Below, in pieces: positions 9,569-19,492 of a stretch of DNA of 33,733 bases. Below the pieces are notes generated by a model that had not been told where the DNA came from, did no database searches, and saw only the letters and a program-made list of their open reading frames with translations. The stretch covers positions 1 to 33,733 of the forward strand of contig JAHDEV010000016.1 of the NCBI GenBank assembly GCA_020628615.1, read 5' to 3'. Within the stretch, counting starts at the first letter, position 1, and each line of letters begins with the position of its first letter. This DNA is from Dokdonia sp. GTDB taxonomy: Bacteria > Bacteroidota > Bacteroidia > Flavobacteriales > Flavobacteriaceae. A program made the position numbers and the translations under genes.

Positions 9569-10603
9569 TTATGGCGCAGGGTTAGGTATTGCCTCGTGTA
9601 CCTCATCTATTGCTTTTAAAACCTCTTCAGAAAGAGAAACTGAGGCACTGCCTATATTTTCTTTAAGCTGTTCCATACTAGTCGCACCTATGATATTTGC
9701 TGTAACAAATGGTCTATCATTTACAAAGGCGAGTGCCATTTGTGTAAGGCTCAAACCGTGACTGTCTGCAATTGCTTTATAGCGTCTGGTTGCCTCAAAA
9801 GAGTTGTCACTATGATAACGACTATAATTAGGAAACAGCGTTACCCTCGCATTTTCTGGGTAACCGTCAAGGTATTTACCCGTAAGTTGTCCAAAACCAA
9901 GAGGTGAGTACGGCAACAAGCCTATACCTTCTCTATGTAACACCTCTGTAAGACCTACCTCGTCTGTGCGATTAAGCAAGCTATATGGGTTTTGAACCGT
10001 TACGGCTCTAGGTGCTCCTTTACGGGCTTCTTCCATAAATCGCATTGTACCAAACGGCCCTTCGTTTGATAAGCCTATGTGTCTAATTTTACCTTGTTTT
10101 ACATAGGTCTCTAGACTTTCTAAAATGGTTGCAATATTATCTTGCCACTGCTCGCTGCTGTCGTGCTTGTAGCCACGTTGCCCAAAATAGTTTGTGTTGC
10201 GCTCTGGCCAGTGCAGTTGATAAATATCTAGGTAATCTGTTTGTAGTCTTTTTAAACTCTTGTGCAAAGCATCTTCTAGTGCTTCTTTTGAAAAACCAAG
10301 GTTGTCTCGTATGGGCTTAAAAGTAGGACTAGGGCCCGTAATTTTTGATGCCAGCACAATCTTATCACGATTCTTATTTTTTGCAAGCCAAGTCCCAATA
10401 ATAGTCTCTGTAGACCCTTGATTTTCGGGTTTAAAAGGGACACTATACATCTCTGCAGTATCAATGAAGTTTACTCCATTATCAAGCGCATAGCTCATTT
10501 GCTCGTGTCCTTCTGCCTCGGTATTTTGACGTCCCCACGTCATAGAGCCTAGACATATTTTTGATACTTCTATATCTGTATGCGGTATTTTATTGTATTG
10601 CAT
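9569..10603 (-). CDS. aldo/keto reductase (Tas-like)
   Basis: ICLGSMTWGRQNTEAEGHEQMSYALDNGVNFIDTAEMYSVP, IYQLHWP, HIGLSNE motifs. Confidence 0.9.
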   Translation of the reverse strand: MQYNKIPHTDIEVSKICLGSMTWGRQNTEAEGHEQMSYALDNGVNFIDTAEMYSVPFKPENQGSTETIIGTWLAKNKNRDKIVLASKITGPSPTFKPIRDNLGFSKEALEDALHKSLKRLQTDYLDIYQLHWPERNTNYFGQRGYKHDSSEQWQDNIATILESLETYVKQGKIRHIGLSNEGPFGTMRFMEEARKGAPRAVTVQNPYSLLNRTDEVGLTEVLHREGIGLLPYSPLGFGQLTGKYLDGYPENARVTLFPNYSRYHSDNSFEATRRYKAIADSHGLSLTQMALAFVNDRPFVTANIIGATSMEQLKENIGSASVSLSEEVLKAIDEVHEAIPNPAP

Positions 10604-10630
10604 TTGTCGTGTCTTAAAACTAGCTTACTA

Positions 10631-11611
10631 TTAATCTATCTCTTGTAACAAAGCCTTTACCTCATCAAGTTTTGGTGTAAGGATTACTTCTATTCTTCTG
10701 TTTTTGGCTTTATTTTCTGGCGTGTCATTTTCGGCTACGGGAGCATATTCTCCTCTACCTGCTGCTGTAAGATTTTTGGGATCTATTCTTTTATTCTGGC
10801 GCAGTATGTTTACAATAGATGTTGCCCTCTTTGCACTAAGGTCCCAGTTACCCTGTAGGTTACCACTTCCTCCATAAGGTACATTATCTGTGTGTCCTTC
10901 TATAAGCACGGCAATCTCTGGGTTATCTGCAAGTACACTACCTAGTTGCTTTACTGCCTTTGTTCCATTTGTACCCACGGTCCAGCTACCAGAGTCAAAA
11001 AGAAGCTTGTTTTCAAGTGAGACATATACTTTTCCATCTCGTTGCTCTACAGTAAGACCTTTACCTTCAAAATCTGTGAGCGCTTTAGATATCGCATCTT
11101 TAAGACCTCGCATTTTTGCATCTTTTGCCGCAATAAGACCTTCTAGCTCATCTACTCTCGCAGACCTATCTGCCAGATCTTTTTGTAATCGCTCTAGTCG
11201 CTTACGCTCTGCCTCAAGCGCGGCTGTTTTTTCGGCAAGGTCATTTTGTTTTGATTCTAGTTCTGCGAGCAGTTGTCTGTTCTTCTTTGAGTTTTCTGCT
11301 ATTGAGGCACTGCTGTTAGTCTCTAGGGCATTATAGCTATCTTGTAATTGTGCAAGATTTGCCTTTGCAGCATCATACTCACCACTTACCTCATTGTATT
11401 TATTAGATAATGCATCAAGGTCTACTAGAGCAAGATCACGCTCTTCTTTAGTTTTTTCTAGAGCAGCTTTTGCTTCGGAGAGCTCCTTAGACATATTGCG
11501 GTTATCTTTTCTAAGACTGCTATATTTTGCCTCAAGATCTTTAAATTTTTTTGCAGGTACACAAGATGCTAGTGCACTCACAGCCAGAAGGCATATCAGT
11601 ATTTTTTTCAT
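10631..11611 (-). CDS. OmpA-family lipoprotein with long coiled coil
   Basis: Lipoprotein signal LLAVSALASC, heptad-rich middle, C-terminal OmpA motif IEGHTDNVPYGG...NWDLSAKRATSIVNIL...AAGRGEYAPVAENDTPENKAKNRRIEVIL. Confidence 0.92.
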   Translation of the reverse strand: MKKILICLLAVSALASCVPAKKFKDLEAKYSSLRKDNRNMSKELSEAKAALEKTKEERDLALVDLDALSNKYNEVSGEYDAAKANLAQLQDSYNALETNSSASIAENSKKNRQLLAELESKQNDLAEKTAALEAERKRLERLQKDLADRSARVDELEGLIAAKDAKMRGLKDAISKALTDFEGKGLTVEQRDGKVYVSLENKLLFDSGSWTVGTNGTKAVKQLGSVLADNPEIAVLIEGHTDNVPYGGSGNLQGNWDLSAKRATSIVNILRQNKRIDPKNLTAAGRGEYAPVAENDTPENKAKNRRIEVILTPKLDEVKALLQEID

Positions 11612-11650
11612 TTTATAACTTTATTTTTTTTGTGTAAAATTTAGTAATCT

Positions 11651-12415
11651 TTATGATAAGTCAAGCTCTACCATATGAGGGCAGTGATCACTATGCTTTG
11701 CATCAGAGAGTATGACTGCTCGTGCTATTTTATCTTTAAGAGGTTCACTCACCATATTATAATCTATACGCCAGCCTTTATTGTTTGCTCTAGCATTTGC
11801 TCTATAACTCCACCAAGTATAATTATCTGGTTCTTTATTAAGATGGCGAAAAGAATCTATAAAGCCGCTCTCCATAAAATTACCTATCCACTCGCGCTCT
11901 ACTGGTAAAAAGCCACTTACCTTCTTATTACGTACAGGGTCGTGTATATCTATAGCCTCGTGACAAATATTATAATCTCCACCTATCACAAGATTAGGCT
12001 TATCTTGTTTGAGCTCATTTACGTAATCTTGTAGTAAATCCATATACTCTAGCTTGTGCTCAAGACGGGCACTATTAGTACCAGATGGTAGGTACATACT
12101 CATCACAGACACGTCATCAAAATCTACACGTATGTTGCGCCCCTCAAAATCCATAGAGGCGATACCAGTACCATAGTCTATGTGCTTTGGTGTCTTTTTA
12201 GTAAGTACGGCTACTCCACTATATCCTTTCTTTTGCGCACTAAACCAGTAGTGCTCGTATCCCAGTTCTTCAAAAACGGCAACATCTACTTGATCTGGTG
12301 TAGCTTTAGTTTCTTGTAACAAGACCACATCTGGATCTGTTTGTTTAAGCCAGAGTGCAAAATCTTTGCGCAATGCAGCACGAATTCCGTTTACATTATA
12401 AGATACTATTTTCAT
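11651..12415 (-). CDS. xth: exodeoxyribonuclease III
   Basis: MKIVSYNVNGIRAALRKDFALWLKQTDPDVVLLQETKA, GGDYNICHEAIDIHDP, SDHCPHMVEL. Confidence 0.95.
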   Translation of the reverse strand: MKIVSYNVNGIRAALRKDFALWLKQTDPDVVLLQETKATPDQVDVAVFEELGYEHYWFSAQKKGYSGVAVLTKKTPKHIDYGTGIASMDFEGRNIRVDFDDVSVMSMYLPSGTNSARLEHKLEYMDLLQDYVNELKQDKPNLVIGGDYNICHEAIDIHDPVRNKKVSGFLPVEREWIGNFMESGFIDSFRHLNKEPDNYTWWSYRANARANNKGWRIDYNMVSEPLKDKIARAVILSDAKHSDHCPHMVELDLS

Positions 12416-12533
12416 ACGTTGCTTTATTAAAGTGCTAAGTTATAAATTAGGTTTTTTCACTCCTCTTAAAAACCTTATAAAGTTTACCTTTACGAGTAGG
12501 CACTATTAAGCCTAGTATGGAGTTTTACTATAA

Positions 12534-15500
12534 ATGCGGTTATTTTACGTCATCATATGTTTTCTATTTACCAGCACGCTACTGGCTCAACAAACTCGCA
12601 CAGTAAAAGTTGCGACTAGAGATACCATTGTAATAGACTCTGTAAGTATTAATCCATCCCTTTTTAGTATAAAATCACTCACAGGTAAGACAGTAGACAG
12701 TTCTCTTTACACTATAGATTATGCTAAGAGTATTCTTTCGCTTAAAGCGAAAAAAACCACACTCCCAGACAGTCTAGAGATTACATACAAACTGTATCCA
12801 GATTTTCTCACTCGCCGCTACTCAAAGTTTGATAAAAGTCAAATAGTAGAAAGCACTGGCGCTCTAGATAAACTTGTAAGCCTTGGTGTTGATAAAAGAA
12901 AAAATAGCGCTCTGCCCTTCTCAGGTCTTAACGTGAGCGGAAGCATTTTAAGAGGAGTCGCCGTGGGTAATAGTCAAAACAGCACGCTCAACTCCGAACT
13001 AGATTTACAAATAAGTGGTAAGCTTAGTGAGAATGTTACTTTACGCGCTTCTTTACAAGATGCAAATATCCCTAGCCAGCAAGGAGGGTATTCTCAAAAT
13101 CTGGACGAATTTGATCAAATATTTATAGAGCTCTTTTCAGACAATTGGAATATAAGAGCAGGAGATATAAATCTTCAAAACACAGATTCCTACTTTGGGC
13201 AGTTTACAAAAAAGATTCAAGGGCTTTCATTATCAGGCACTATTAATCACTCAGACACAAAAAGTACAGACCTCTTTGGCTCCGGGGCGCTCGTACGTGG
13301 GGTATTTACACAAAGTACATTTACGGGTCAAGAAGGTAATCAAGGCCCTTATAAACTCACAGGACCTAATGGCGAACTTTTTGTGCTTGTGGTCTCTGGT
13401 AGCGAGACAGTATATGTAAATGGCATCCCGCTGCAACGAGGAGAAAATGAAGATTATGTGATAGATTACAATGCTGGAGAAATACGTTTTAACGCCACAT
13501 ATCCCATCACAAGTGAGATGCGTATTAATGTAGAGTATCAATTTTCTGAGCGAAGATATACTCGCGTGCTGGCTTATGCGGGGGGAAGCTTTCGCGAAAG
13601 CGATAACCTAAAAATTGCTGCTCACGTATATTCTGAGAGTGATATAAAAAACCAACCTTTACAACAAAACCTAACAGCCGAACAGGTTGCCATTCTAGAA
13701 GCCGCAGGAGATAACACAGCCGAAATGGTAGCACCCAGTGCCGTACCCGATACTTTTGACACTAATAAAATACTATACCGTGAGATTATAGTAAATGGTG
13801 TAGAGGTATTTGAGTTTAGCACAGACCCAGATGAGTCCCTTTTTCAAGTGCGATTTACTAATGTAGGTGTTAACCAGGGTGATTATGTTTTGAGTACTAC
13901 AAACACATTACAACGCACTTTTGAGTACGTAGCTCCAGTAAATGGTGTACCACAGGGGTCTTTTGCACCAGAGGTACAATTGTTTTCACCCACGTTACTA
14001 CAACTAGGTGTAGTAAATGGTAGTTATACACCATCTGAAAAGACCTCTATAAATTTTGAAGCTGCAGGGAGTAAAAATGACACTAACACATTTTCTACTC
14101 AAGATGATGGTGATAATAATGGCTATGCATTGCACCTTGATATGAATCAACACCTTATCAAGAAAGATAGCACAAAGCTTCTCAAAGCATTTGTAGATTG
14201 GGATTATATCCAAGAAGACTTTGTAAATGTAGAGGGGCTTTATAATGTGGAGTTCAATCGTGATTGGAATTTGGAAAATTCGCTAGCAAACGCAAATGGA
14301 CTCTTGCTAGGTACACAAAATTATAGCACAATAGGCCTTGACTATACAGATCTGCAAAATGGCGCACTTACGTACACTTTTCAAAATCTACATTTTGATG
14401 GATATTATAACGGTTTGCGCCATCGTCTTTTAGGTAGATGGCAACTAGGAAATCTAAAAACTATCGCAAATGCAAGCATACTCTCTACAGATGATTTATT
14501 ACTTAGTACGAACTTTACAAGAGTAAATGCAAGAACCATTTATGATTTAAAAAAAGCGTGGGTAGGCGGCTCTCTACATCTAGAAGATAACTTACGTGTT
14601 GCAAAGAGTGATGACTCTATCACACCAGATAGCCAGCGCTTTAATGAGTATGCCCTTTACACAGGGATAGGTGACAGCACAAATATTTATGTAGAAGCAG
14701 GTTTTAAATACCGTACTAATGACAGCTTACGACTTAACACAATAGAGCGGGTTAATACTTCAAATACGTATTACTTAAAGTCACAGCTTCTTAAAAATGA
14801 AAAAACAAACTTGTCCATCTTTGTAAACTACAGAAACCTCGTATACACAGACCAGCGAGAGAGTGAGAACTCGCTTAACTCACGATTACTTTATGACCAG
14901 CGATTTGCAAATGACATAGTTAGGCTAAACACTGTTTATGAAACAAATAGTGGCACACAACCTCAACAAGAATTTACCTATATACAGGTAGATGAGGGAC
15001 AAGGCACACACACCTGGAATGATTATAATGGTGATGGTGTGCAAGAGCTAGATGAATTTGAGATTGCACAGTTTCAAGATGAGGCAGATTATGTACGAGT
15101 TTTGTTACCCAATCAAGTATTTGTACGGACGCATCAAAACAGATTAAGCCAGCAACTCACACTGCAGCCAGGCCAGTGGTCTGGACAGAAGGGTATTAAA
15201 AAATTCTTGTCACATTTTTATAACCAGACGAGTTATATACTTGACAAAAAGGTGTTGCGCCTTTCTAACGATTTTAGTCTGAACCCATTTAACGAAGATG
15301 AAAACGAAATAGGTGCCACCATAAACTTGAGGAACACACTATTCTTTAACAGAGGTAAACAGCGGTATACTACTTCATATAGTTTTTTATCTAACACCTC
15401 AAAAACATTACTTTCTACCGGGTTGCAAGAAGGGAAATTGCTCACACATCAACTTAGCTTTTTACATAAGATTAAAGAGAGCTGGCTTTTTAATTTTAAA

Positions 15501-15959
15501 AGTAGCGTGGGAAGCACGCAGAGTATCGCCGAAAATTTTGTATCTCGTAACTTTGACATTGATAATAGCGGCTTTAATCCTAAGGTATCATACCTTTTTG
15601 GAAAGCAATCTAGGATATCATTGTTTTATGAATTTCAAAACAAAGAAAACCAGAGCGAGGGACAAGAAAGATTAGATCAGCAAAATCTTGGCATCTCCTT
15701 TGCACTAGCAGATTTTGAAAAGATATCTGTTTCGGGTGAGATGAAGTTTATAAATAATGATTTTCGCGGAAGCGCATTTAGTCCGGTAGCCTATCAAATT
15801 TTAGAAGGACTACAGCCAGGATCAAATTTTACGTGGAATGTAATCGCACAAAAAAGAATTACGAAGTTTTTAGATCTTAATGTCTCTTACTTTGGAAGAA
15901 AGAGTGAAGAAACTAGAACAATTCACACTGGTAACATACAGATAAAAGCGTTCTTCTAA
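12534..15959 (+). CDS. large secreted, probable outer-membrane beta-barrel protein of unknown function
   Basis: 1141 aa, signal peptide, repeated amphipathic beta patterns, ends in aromatic FF; contains an EF-hand-like DYNGDGVQELDEFE. Confidence 0.6.
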   Translation: MRLFYVIICFLFTSTLLAQQTRTVKVATRDTIVIDSVSINPSLFSIKSLTGKTVDSSLYTIDYAKSILSLKAKKTTLPDSLEITYKLYPDFLTRRYSKFDKSQIVESTGALDKLVSLGVDKRKNSALPFSGLNVSGSILRGVAVGNSQNSTLNSELDLQISGKLSENVTLRASLQDANIPSQQGGYSQNLDEFDQIFIELFSDNWNIRAGDINLQNTDSYFGQFTKKIQGLSLSGTINHSDTKSTDLFGSGALVRGVFTQSTFTGQEGNQGPYKLTGPNGELFVLVVSGSETVYVNGIPLQRGENEDYVIDYNAGEIRFNATYPITSEMRINVEYQFSERRYTRVLAYAGGSFRESDNLKIAAHVYSESDIKNQPLQQNLTAEQVAILEAAGDNTAEMVAPSAVPDTFDTNKILYREIIVNGVEVFEFSTDPDESLFQVRFTNVGVNQGDYVLSTTNTLQRTFEYVAPVNGVPQGSFAPEVQLFSPTLLQLGVVNGSYTPSEKTSINFEAAGSKNDTNTFSTQDDGDNNGYALHLDMNQHLIKKDSTKLLKAFVDWDYIQEDFVNVEGLYNVEFNRDWNLENSLANANGLLLGTQNYSTIGLDYTDLQNGALTYTFQNLHFDGYYNGLRHRLLGRWQLGNLKTIANASILSTDDLLLSTNFTRVNARTIYDLKKAWVGGSLHLEDNLRVAKSDDSITPDSQRFNEYALYTGIGDSTNIYVEAGFKYRTNDSLRLNTIERVNTSNTYYLKSQLLKNEKTNLSIFVNYRNLVYTDQRESENSLNSRLLYDQRFANDIVRLNTVYETNSGTQPQQEFTYIQVDEGQGTHTWNDYNGDGVQELDEFEIAQFQDEADYVRVLLPNQVFVRTHQNRLSQQLTLQPGQWSGQKGIKKFLSHFYNQTSYILDKKVLRLSNDFSLNPFNEDENEIGATINLRNTLFFNRGKQRYTTSYSFLSNTSKTLLSTGLQEGKLLTHQLSFLHKIKESWLFNFKSSVGSTQSIAENFVSRNFDIDNSGFNPKVSYLFGKQSRISLFYEFQNKENQSEGQERLDQQNLGISFALADFEKISVSGEMKFINNDFRGSAFSPVAYQILEGLQPGSNFTWNVIAQKRITKFLDLNVSYFGRKSEETRTIHTGNIQIKAFF
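13588..13602. repeat. iterated palindrome copy 5 (inside 1141-aa gene)
   Basis: GCTTTCGCGAAAGCG, read as S-F-R-E-S. Confidence 0.95.
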
Positions 15960-15997
15960 TTTTTTACGATATTTAAAGCACTAAAAACAACCTATTT

Positions 15998-16342
15998 ATG
16001 AAAAAGAAGCTATTTATTACCGGTATTACCTTAGTGACAGGGCTTATGCTCGCGAGCTGCGGTCAAAAAGCTACTACCGAGGAAAAAGCAAAAGAAGAAA
16101 CTACTATGCAATTTGATACTACGGGATACACATCTGGAACCATTGTACAATCTAAGACAGAGGGTGATTGCGAGTGGACGATAAAGCTTAAGGACGGTCG
16201 CTTTTTAGACCCTATGACTATAGATAAAGATTTTATTAAAGACGGTGCTACCGTATGGATCAAGTTTTTACCACAAAGACGTATGCAACGTTGTGACAAG
16301 GCGAGTCCTGTAGCGATAAGTGAAATAAAGTTAAGAGAGTAA
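15998..16342 (+). CDS. small lipoprotein of unknown function
   Basis: 114 aa; signal plus lipobox LMLASCGQK. Confidence 0.75.
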   Translation: MKKKLFITGITLVTGLMLASCGQKATTEEKAKEETTMQFDTTGYTSGTIVQSKTEGDCEWTIKLKDGRFLDPMTIDKDFIKDGATVWIKFLPQRRMQRCDKASPVAISEIKLRE

Positions 16343-16352
16343 TCTTAACTTT
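16327..16352. repeat. perfect 10-bp inverted repeat straddling the lipoprotein stop codon
   Basis: AAAGTTAAGA (16327-16336) - GAGTAA - TCTTAACTTT (16343-16352); stop TAA is 16340-16342. Confidence 0.7.
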
Positions 16353-16358
16353 AAATTT

Positions 16359-16390
16359 AAAAGCCCCATTGTAAAAACAATGGGGCTTTT
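16359..16390. terminator. bidirectional intrinsic terminator between convergent genes
   Basis: AAAAGCCCCATTGT-aaaa-ACAATGGGGCTTTT with A and T tracts on both sides. Confidence 0.85.
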
Positions 16391-16412
16391 TTAATAATTA
16401 AAAATTACTAGC

Positions 16413-19370
16413 TTATTTTACTACTAATTTTTGAGTTCTAACAGATGTTCCGTCAATCGTTCCTACTTGAACAATGTAAACACCTTTAGATACATAATTC
16501 ATATCAAGGCTATACGTGTAACGATCACCCTGCTTAGTCATATTATAATAAAGAATTTCTTGACCTAACATATTGTAAACTCTTAGGCCAGCTAGCTCTT
16601 CATAGCTTGTAATAAAGTTGATATCAAAATTATTCTTTGATGATTCAACAATAGTAAAATCTGCCTGTGCAAATTCTTCGTCTTGAAGTCCTAACAGCAT
16701 CCCGCTTATATTAACCGTGAAATCATTTGTTCTTCCAAATGCTAAGTCACCACAAGGGTCTGTCACATCTCCTGCTGTACTTTCATCTTCGCCACGCAAA
16801 CGCATTTTATGCATTCCCGTTGTTAATGCTGGAAAATCGTTAAAATCAACAGTAAATTCAAAATCCGAATTTGCTATCGCTACTTGCTCACTTGAGATAA
16901 GCTCATCATCTTCAAAAGCATTATTATCATTAAAATCTATCCAAAGTGCATAAATAGAATCGGCAAACCCCATTTGTAAGGTACCTACAAATGGATTTTC
17001 TTCTAATATGATATTAAATACAATATCAGAATTATCACTGTAACCTACAGAAGTTGCACTACAATCTACAGCAATATCTTGATCTGCCCACTGAAATTGT
17101 GTTACACCATCATTGAAACCATCACAATCAGATTCTGGTTGACATATAAAGTTACTTACTTCAAATGTAAAGTCATCATTAGTCTCATCTGCATCAGCAG
17201 CCATCTCAGTACCAGCAACTATTGTATAATCTCCAAGTTCTGAAAGATCTATTGTAGCAGTAAAAGCATATGTTGCTGTTTCACCACTCGCTATAGATCC
17301 AGAAAAAGTCTCTTGTACTGCAGCTCCACCATCTAAGGTATAAAACACTGGTATTGAAGTTTGTGTTTCTCCTCCAAAGTTTTGTATAGTTATCGTTACA
17401 ACTTCTGCATCCGACAATCCTGAACCTGACTCTGGCGTTGTAATAGCTATAACACCAGTATCTACCGGATTAAGATGAGTCACCTCTTTAGTAGTAGAAT
17501 CATTTGAGTTATCTTCATCTGCTGCAAATGATGTAGAAGCTACGATAGAATACGTTTGACCTACTGCAGATAAATCTGCTTGGGTTGCAAAAGTAAATGT
17601 AGCCGAAGTAGCAGATGCAATTGTTCCGGTAAATGCCTCTGTCACTAAAGCTCCTCCATCTATTTGATAAGTCACATCAAACCCTGATTTATCATTTTCG
17701 CCAAAGTTAAAAATAGTTACAGTAACGTCTTCAGTTGCTGTTAGTGTACCCGTTACCGGTGTATCAATACTAGTTACTCCTAGATCATTTGGAAAGTTAG
17801 GTGCAATTTGAAAAACACCCAATACATTAGCACGTCCGCTCGCTCCTACATATTCATTTAAGAACCAAAATTCTTTACCGTTTACTGGATCTACATCCAT
17901 CTTTCCGTAATCTCCATAACGTTCAGACCCAGGTATATTTCCTGATCCTTTTGCTATTAGTGTTTCTTCAACACTCATTGTACCTGGAGCATCTCCAGCA
18001 TATCTTCCTGTATAATATGAACTTAATACTAAGTCCACACTTCCATCTGTAGGTGTGTCTGGTCCTGCCATAGCTGTATACCCTAAACCTATATTTCCTT
18101 GAGAGTCCATAGCCATACTACCGTGCCAAGCGTGTTTTCCGTCTGGAGCGGTATAAGTTCCTTCTTGGAATAAAGACCAAGCACCACCATCACTATCTTG
18201 TCTAAGCTCAATCCATCTTATACCAGCTAGCTCTGCAGCACTACCATCTGTATCTACTACAAAGTTAAATACCGCTGAATTGTGGTCTCCAAATTTTCTA
18301 AATTGTGCTTGATTCATAATTGTAGCTTGTAAAGCATCAATATCTTGACCTCCAGGCTGTGTTAGGTTTGCAAATGACCCATTATCAAATACAGATATAA
18401 AAGGAGCGGTTGATATTTCTAATGGAGCCGAAACTGTAGAATTTGCTGGCGTATCCCAGTCCATTGTCGCCTCCCATAGTTTTATGTGATCTGTTGTAAC
18501 CCCGCCCCAAGCGTCATCTTGAAGATATACAATAGGGCATCCTCCTGTTGTAGGGTGATTATCATCTGTAATATTTAAAGCTTGCGGACTGTGGAAACCA
18601 CTAGTTACAATACCTGGTAATTCAAAACCTGCCATCTGTGCAGCAGGATCTGGTGATCCATCTCCAAGAAATGCTCTTTCAAGAACCCATAGCTTGGTAG
18701 AACCTCCAGTATTTTCAGTCACATAGTATCCATCTCTCCAAACTGAAAGTTTATTGTAGTCAGATATGTTTGGAAAATTATACACAGTCCAGTCTGAGGT
18801 TACAGGATCTGGCCCATTTGAGATTGCTACTTGAACTCCGCCTCCTAAAAATGAAACTACCCAACGATCTGCTAGGTTATCATATGATACGGTAAGATCA
18901 CAACATCCAGAAGCAGGAAATATATTGCCTGTTCCTAATTGTGCTGTTAATGGTGTCCCATCTTTGTCAAAAATCCTAAATCCTGTATTAAATACAGCAA
19001 AATAATGATTTGGACCTACTGCTCCAGACGGGTCTGTAGGTTGTGAGTTAGAAAGTGCCGTTTCTAGCACGAGACTTGGTGTTCTACCTTGTATCGTGTT
19101 TGTACTTCTATGCTGGCTTTGAGCAAGAACATCGTCTCCTGTAGATCCTTTGCCTGGCACTATTTCATATTTAGACGCACGTCCATCTTGGACAGGCCCT
19201 GGCTTATCAACAGAAGGAATAAGTTCTGAGCGTGACGCTATAGAAGGCATTTGGGTTACAGTAGCAGCAGTGGTAACGCTAAAGGGGCCAACTGGCTCCA
19301 CTTGCTGAGCAGAAACTCCAAAGCCAAAGGCTAAAAGTGCAATGCACAACAGAAGGTTAAATTTTTTCAT
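16413..19370 (-). CDS. secreted protein with two CARDB/beta-sandwich repeats, GEVED-like domain and T9SS type A sorting domain
   Basis: 985 aa, signal peptide, two homologous about 100-aa modules, C-terminal GLRVYNMLGQEILYYNMTKQGDRYTYSLDMNYVSKGVYIVQVGTIDGTSVRTQKLVVK typical of Por/T9SS C-terminal domains. Confidence 0.85.
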   Translation of the reverse strand: MKKFNLLLCIALLAFGFGVSAQQVEPVGPFSVTTAATVTQMPSIASRSELIPSVDKPGPVQDGRASKYEIVPGKGSTGDDVLAQSQHRSTNTIQGRTPSLVLETALSNSQPTDPSGAVGPNHYFAVFNTGFRIFDKDGTPLTAQLGTGNIFPASGCCDLTVSYDNLADRWVVSFLGGGVQVAISNGPDPVTSDWTVYNFPNISDYNKLSVWRDGYYVTENTGGSTKLWVLERAFLGDGSPDPAAQMAGFELPGIVTSGFHSPQALNITDDNHPTTGGCPIVYLQDDAWGGVTTDHIKLWEATMDWDTPANSTVSAPLEISTAPFISVFDNGSFANLTQPGGQDIDALQATIMNQAQFRKFGDHNSAVFNFVVDTDGSAAELAGIRWIELRQDSDGGAWSLFQEGTYTAPDGKHAWHGSMAMDSQGNIGLGYTAMAGPDTPTDGSVDLVLSSYYTGRYAGDAPGTMSVEETLIAKGSGNIPGSERYGDYGKMDVDPVNGKEFWFLNEYVGASGRANVLGVFQIAPNFPNDLGVTSIDTPVTGTLTATEDVTVTIFNFGENDKSGFDVTYQIDGGALVTEAFTGTIASATSATFTFATQADLSAVGQTYSIVASTSFAADEDNSNDSTTKEVTHLNPVDTGVIAITTPESGSGLSDAEVVTITIQNFGGETQTSIPVFYTLDGGAAVQETFSGSIASGETATYAFTATIDLSELGDYTIVAGTEMAADADETNDDFTFEVSNFICQPESDCDGFNDGVTQFQWADQDIAVDCSATSVGYSDNSDIVFNIILEENPFVGTLQMGFADSIYALWIDFNDNNAFEDDELISSEQVAIANSDFEFTVDFNDFPALTTGMHKMRLRGEDESTAGDVTDPCGDLAFGRTNDFTVNISGMLLGLQDEEFAQADFTIVESSKNNFDINFITSYEELAGLRVYNMLGQEILYYNMTKQGDRYTYSLDMNYVSKGVYIVQVGTIDGTSVRTQKLVVK

Positions 19371-19444
19371 TTTGTAGTTTTTGGTTATATAAATAATTTG
19401 TTAAATAGTTCCTAAAAATAACAAAAACACACCTTAAAGCATAA

Positions 19445-19470
19445 AAAAACACCCATTAAATGGGCGTTTT
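19445..19470 (-). terminator. intrinsic terminator of glyS
   Basis: Inverted repeat AAACACCCA / TGGGCGTTTT with T tract on the minus strand. Confidence 0.65.
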
Positions 19471-19492
19471 AACAATGTATGCATAATATTAA

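Noticed and set aside
10890-11336. 148-aa plus-strand ORF antisense to the OmpA lipoprotein
   Set aside because: Ser/Arg-rich shadow of a coiled-coil gene, no recognisable domain.
12734-12752. TTCGCTTAAAGCGAA as a palindrome copy
   Set aside because: Lacks the TCGCGA centre; only superficially similar to the iterated word.
13251-13822. Several 60-96 aa minus-strand ORFs inside the 1141-aa gene
   Set aside because: Overlap a long, clearly coding frame; no independent support.
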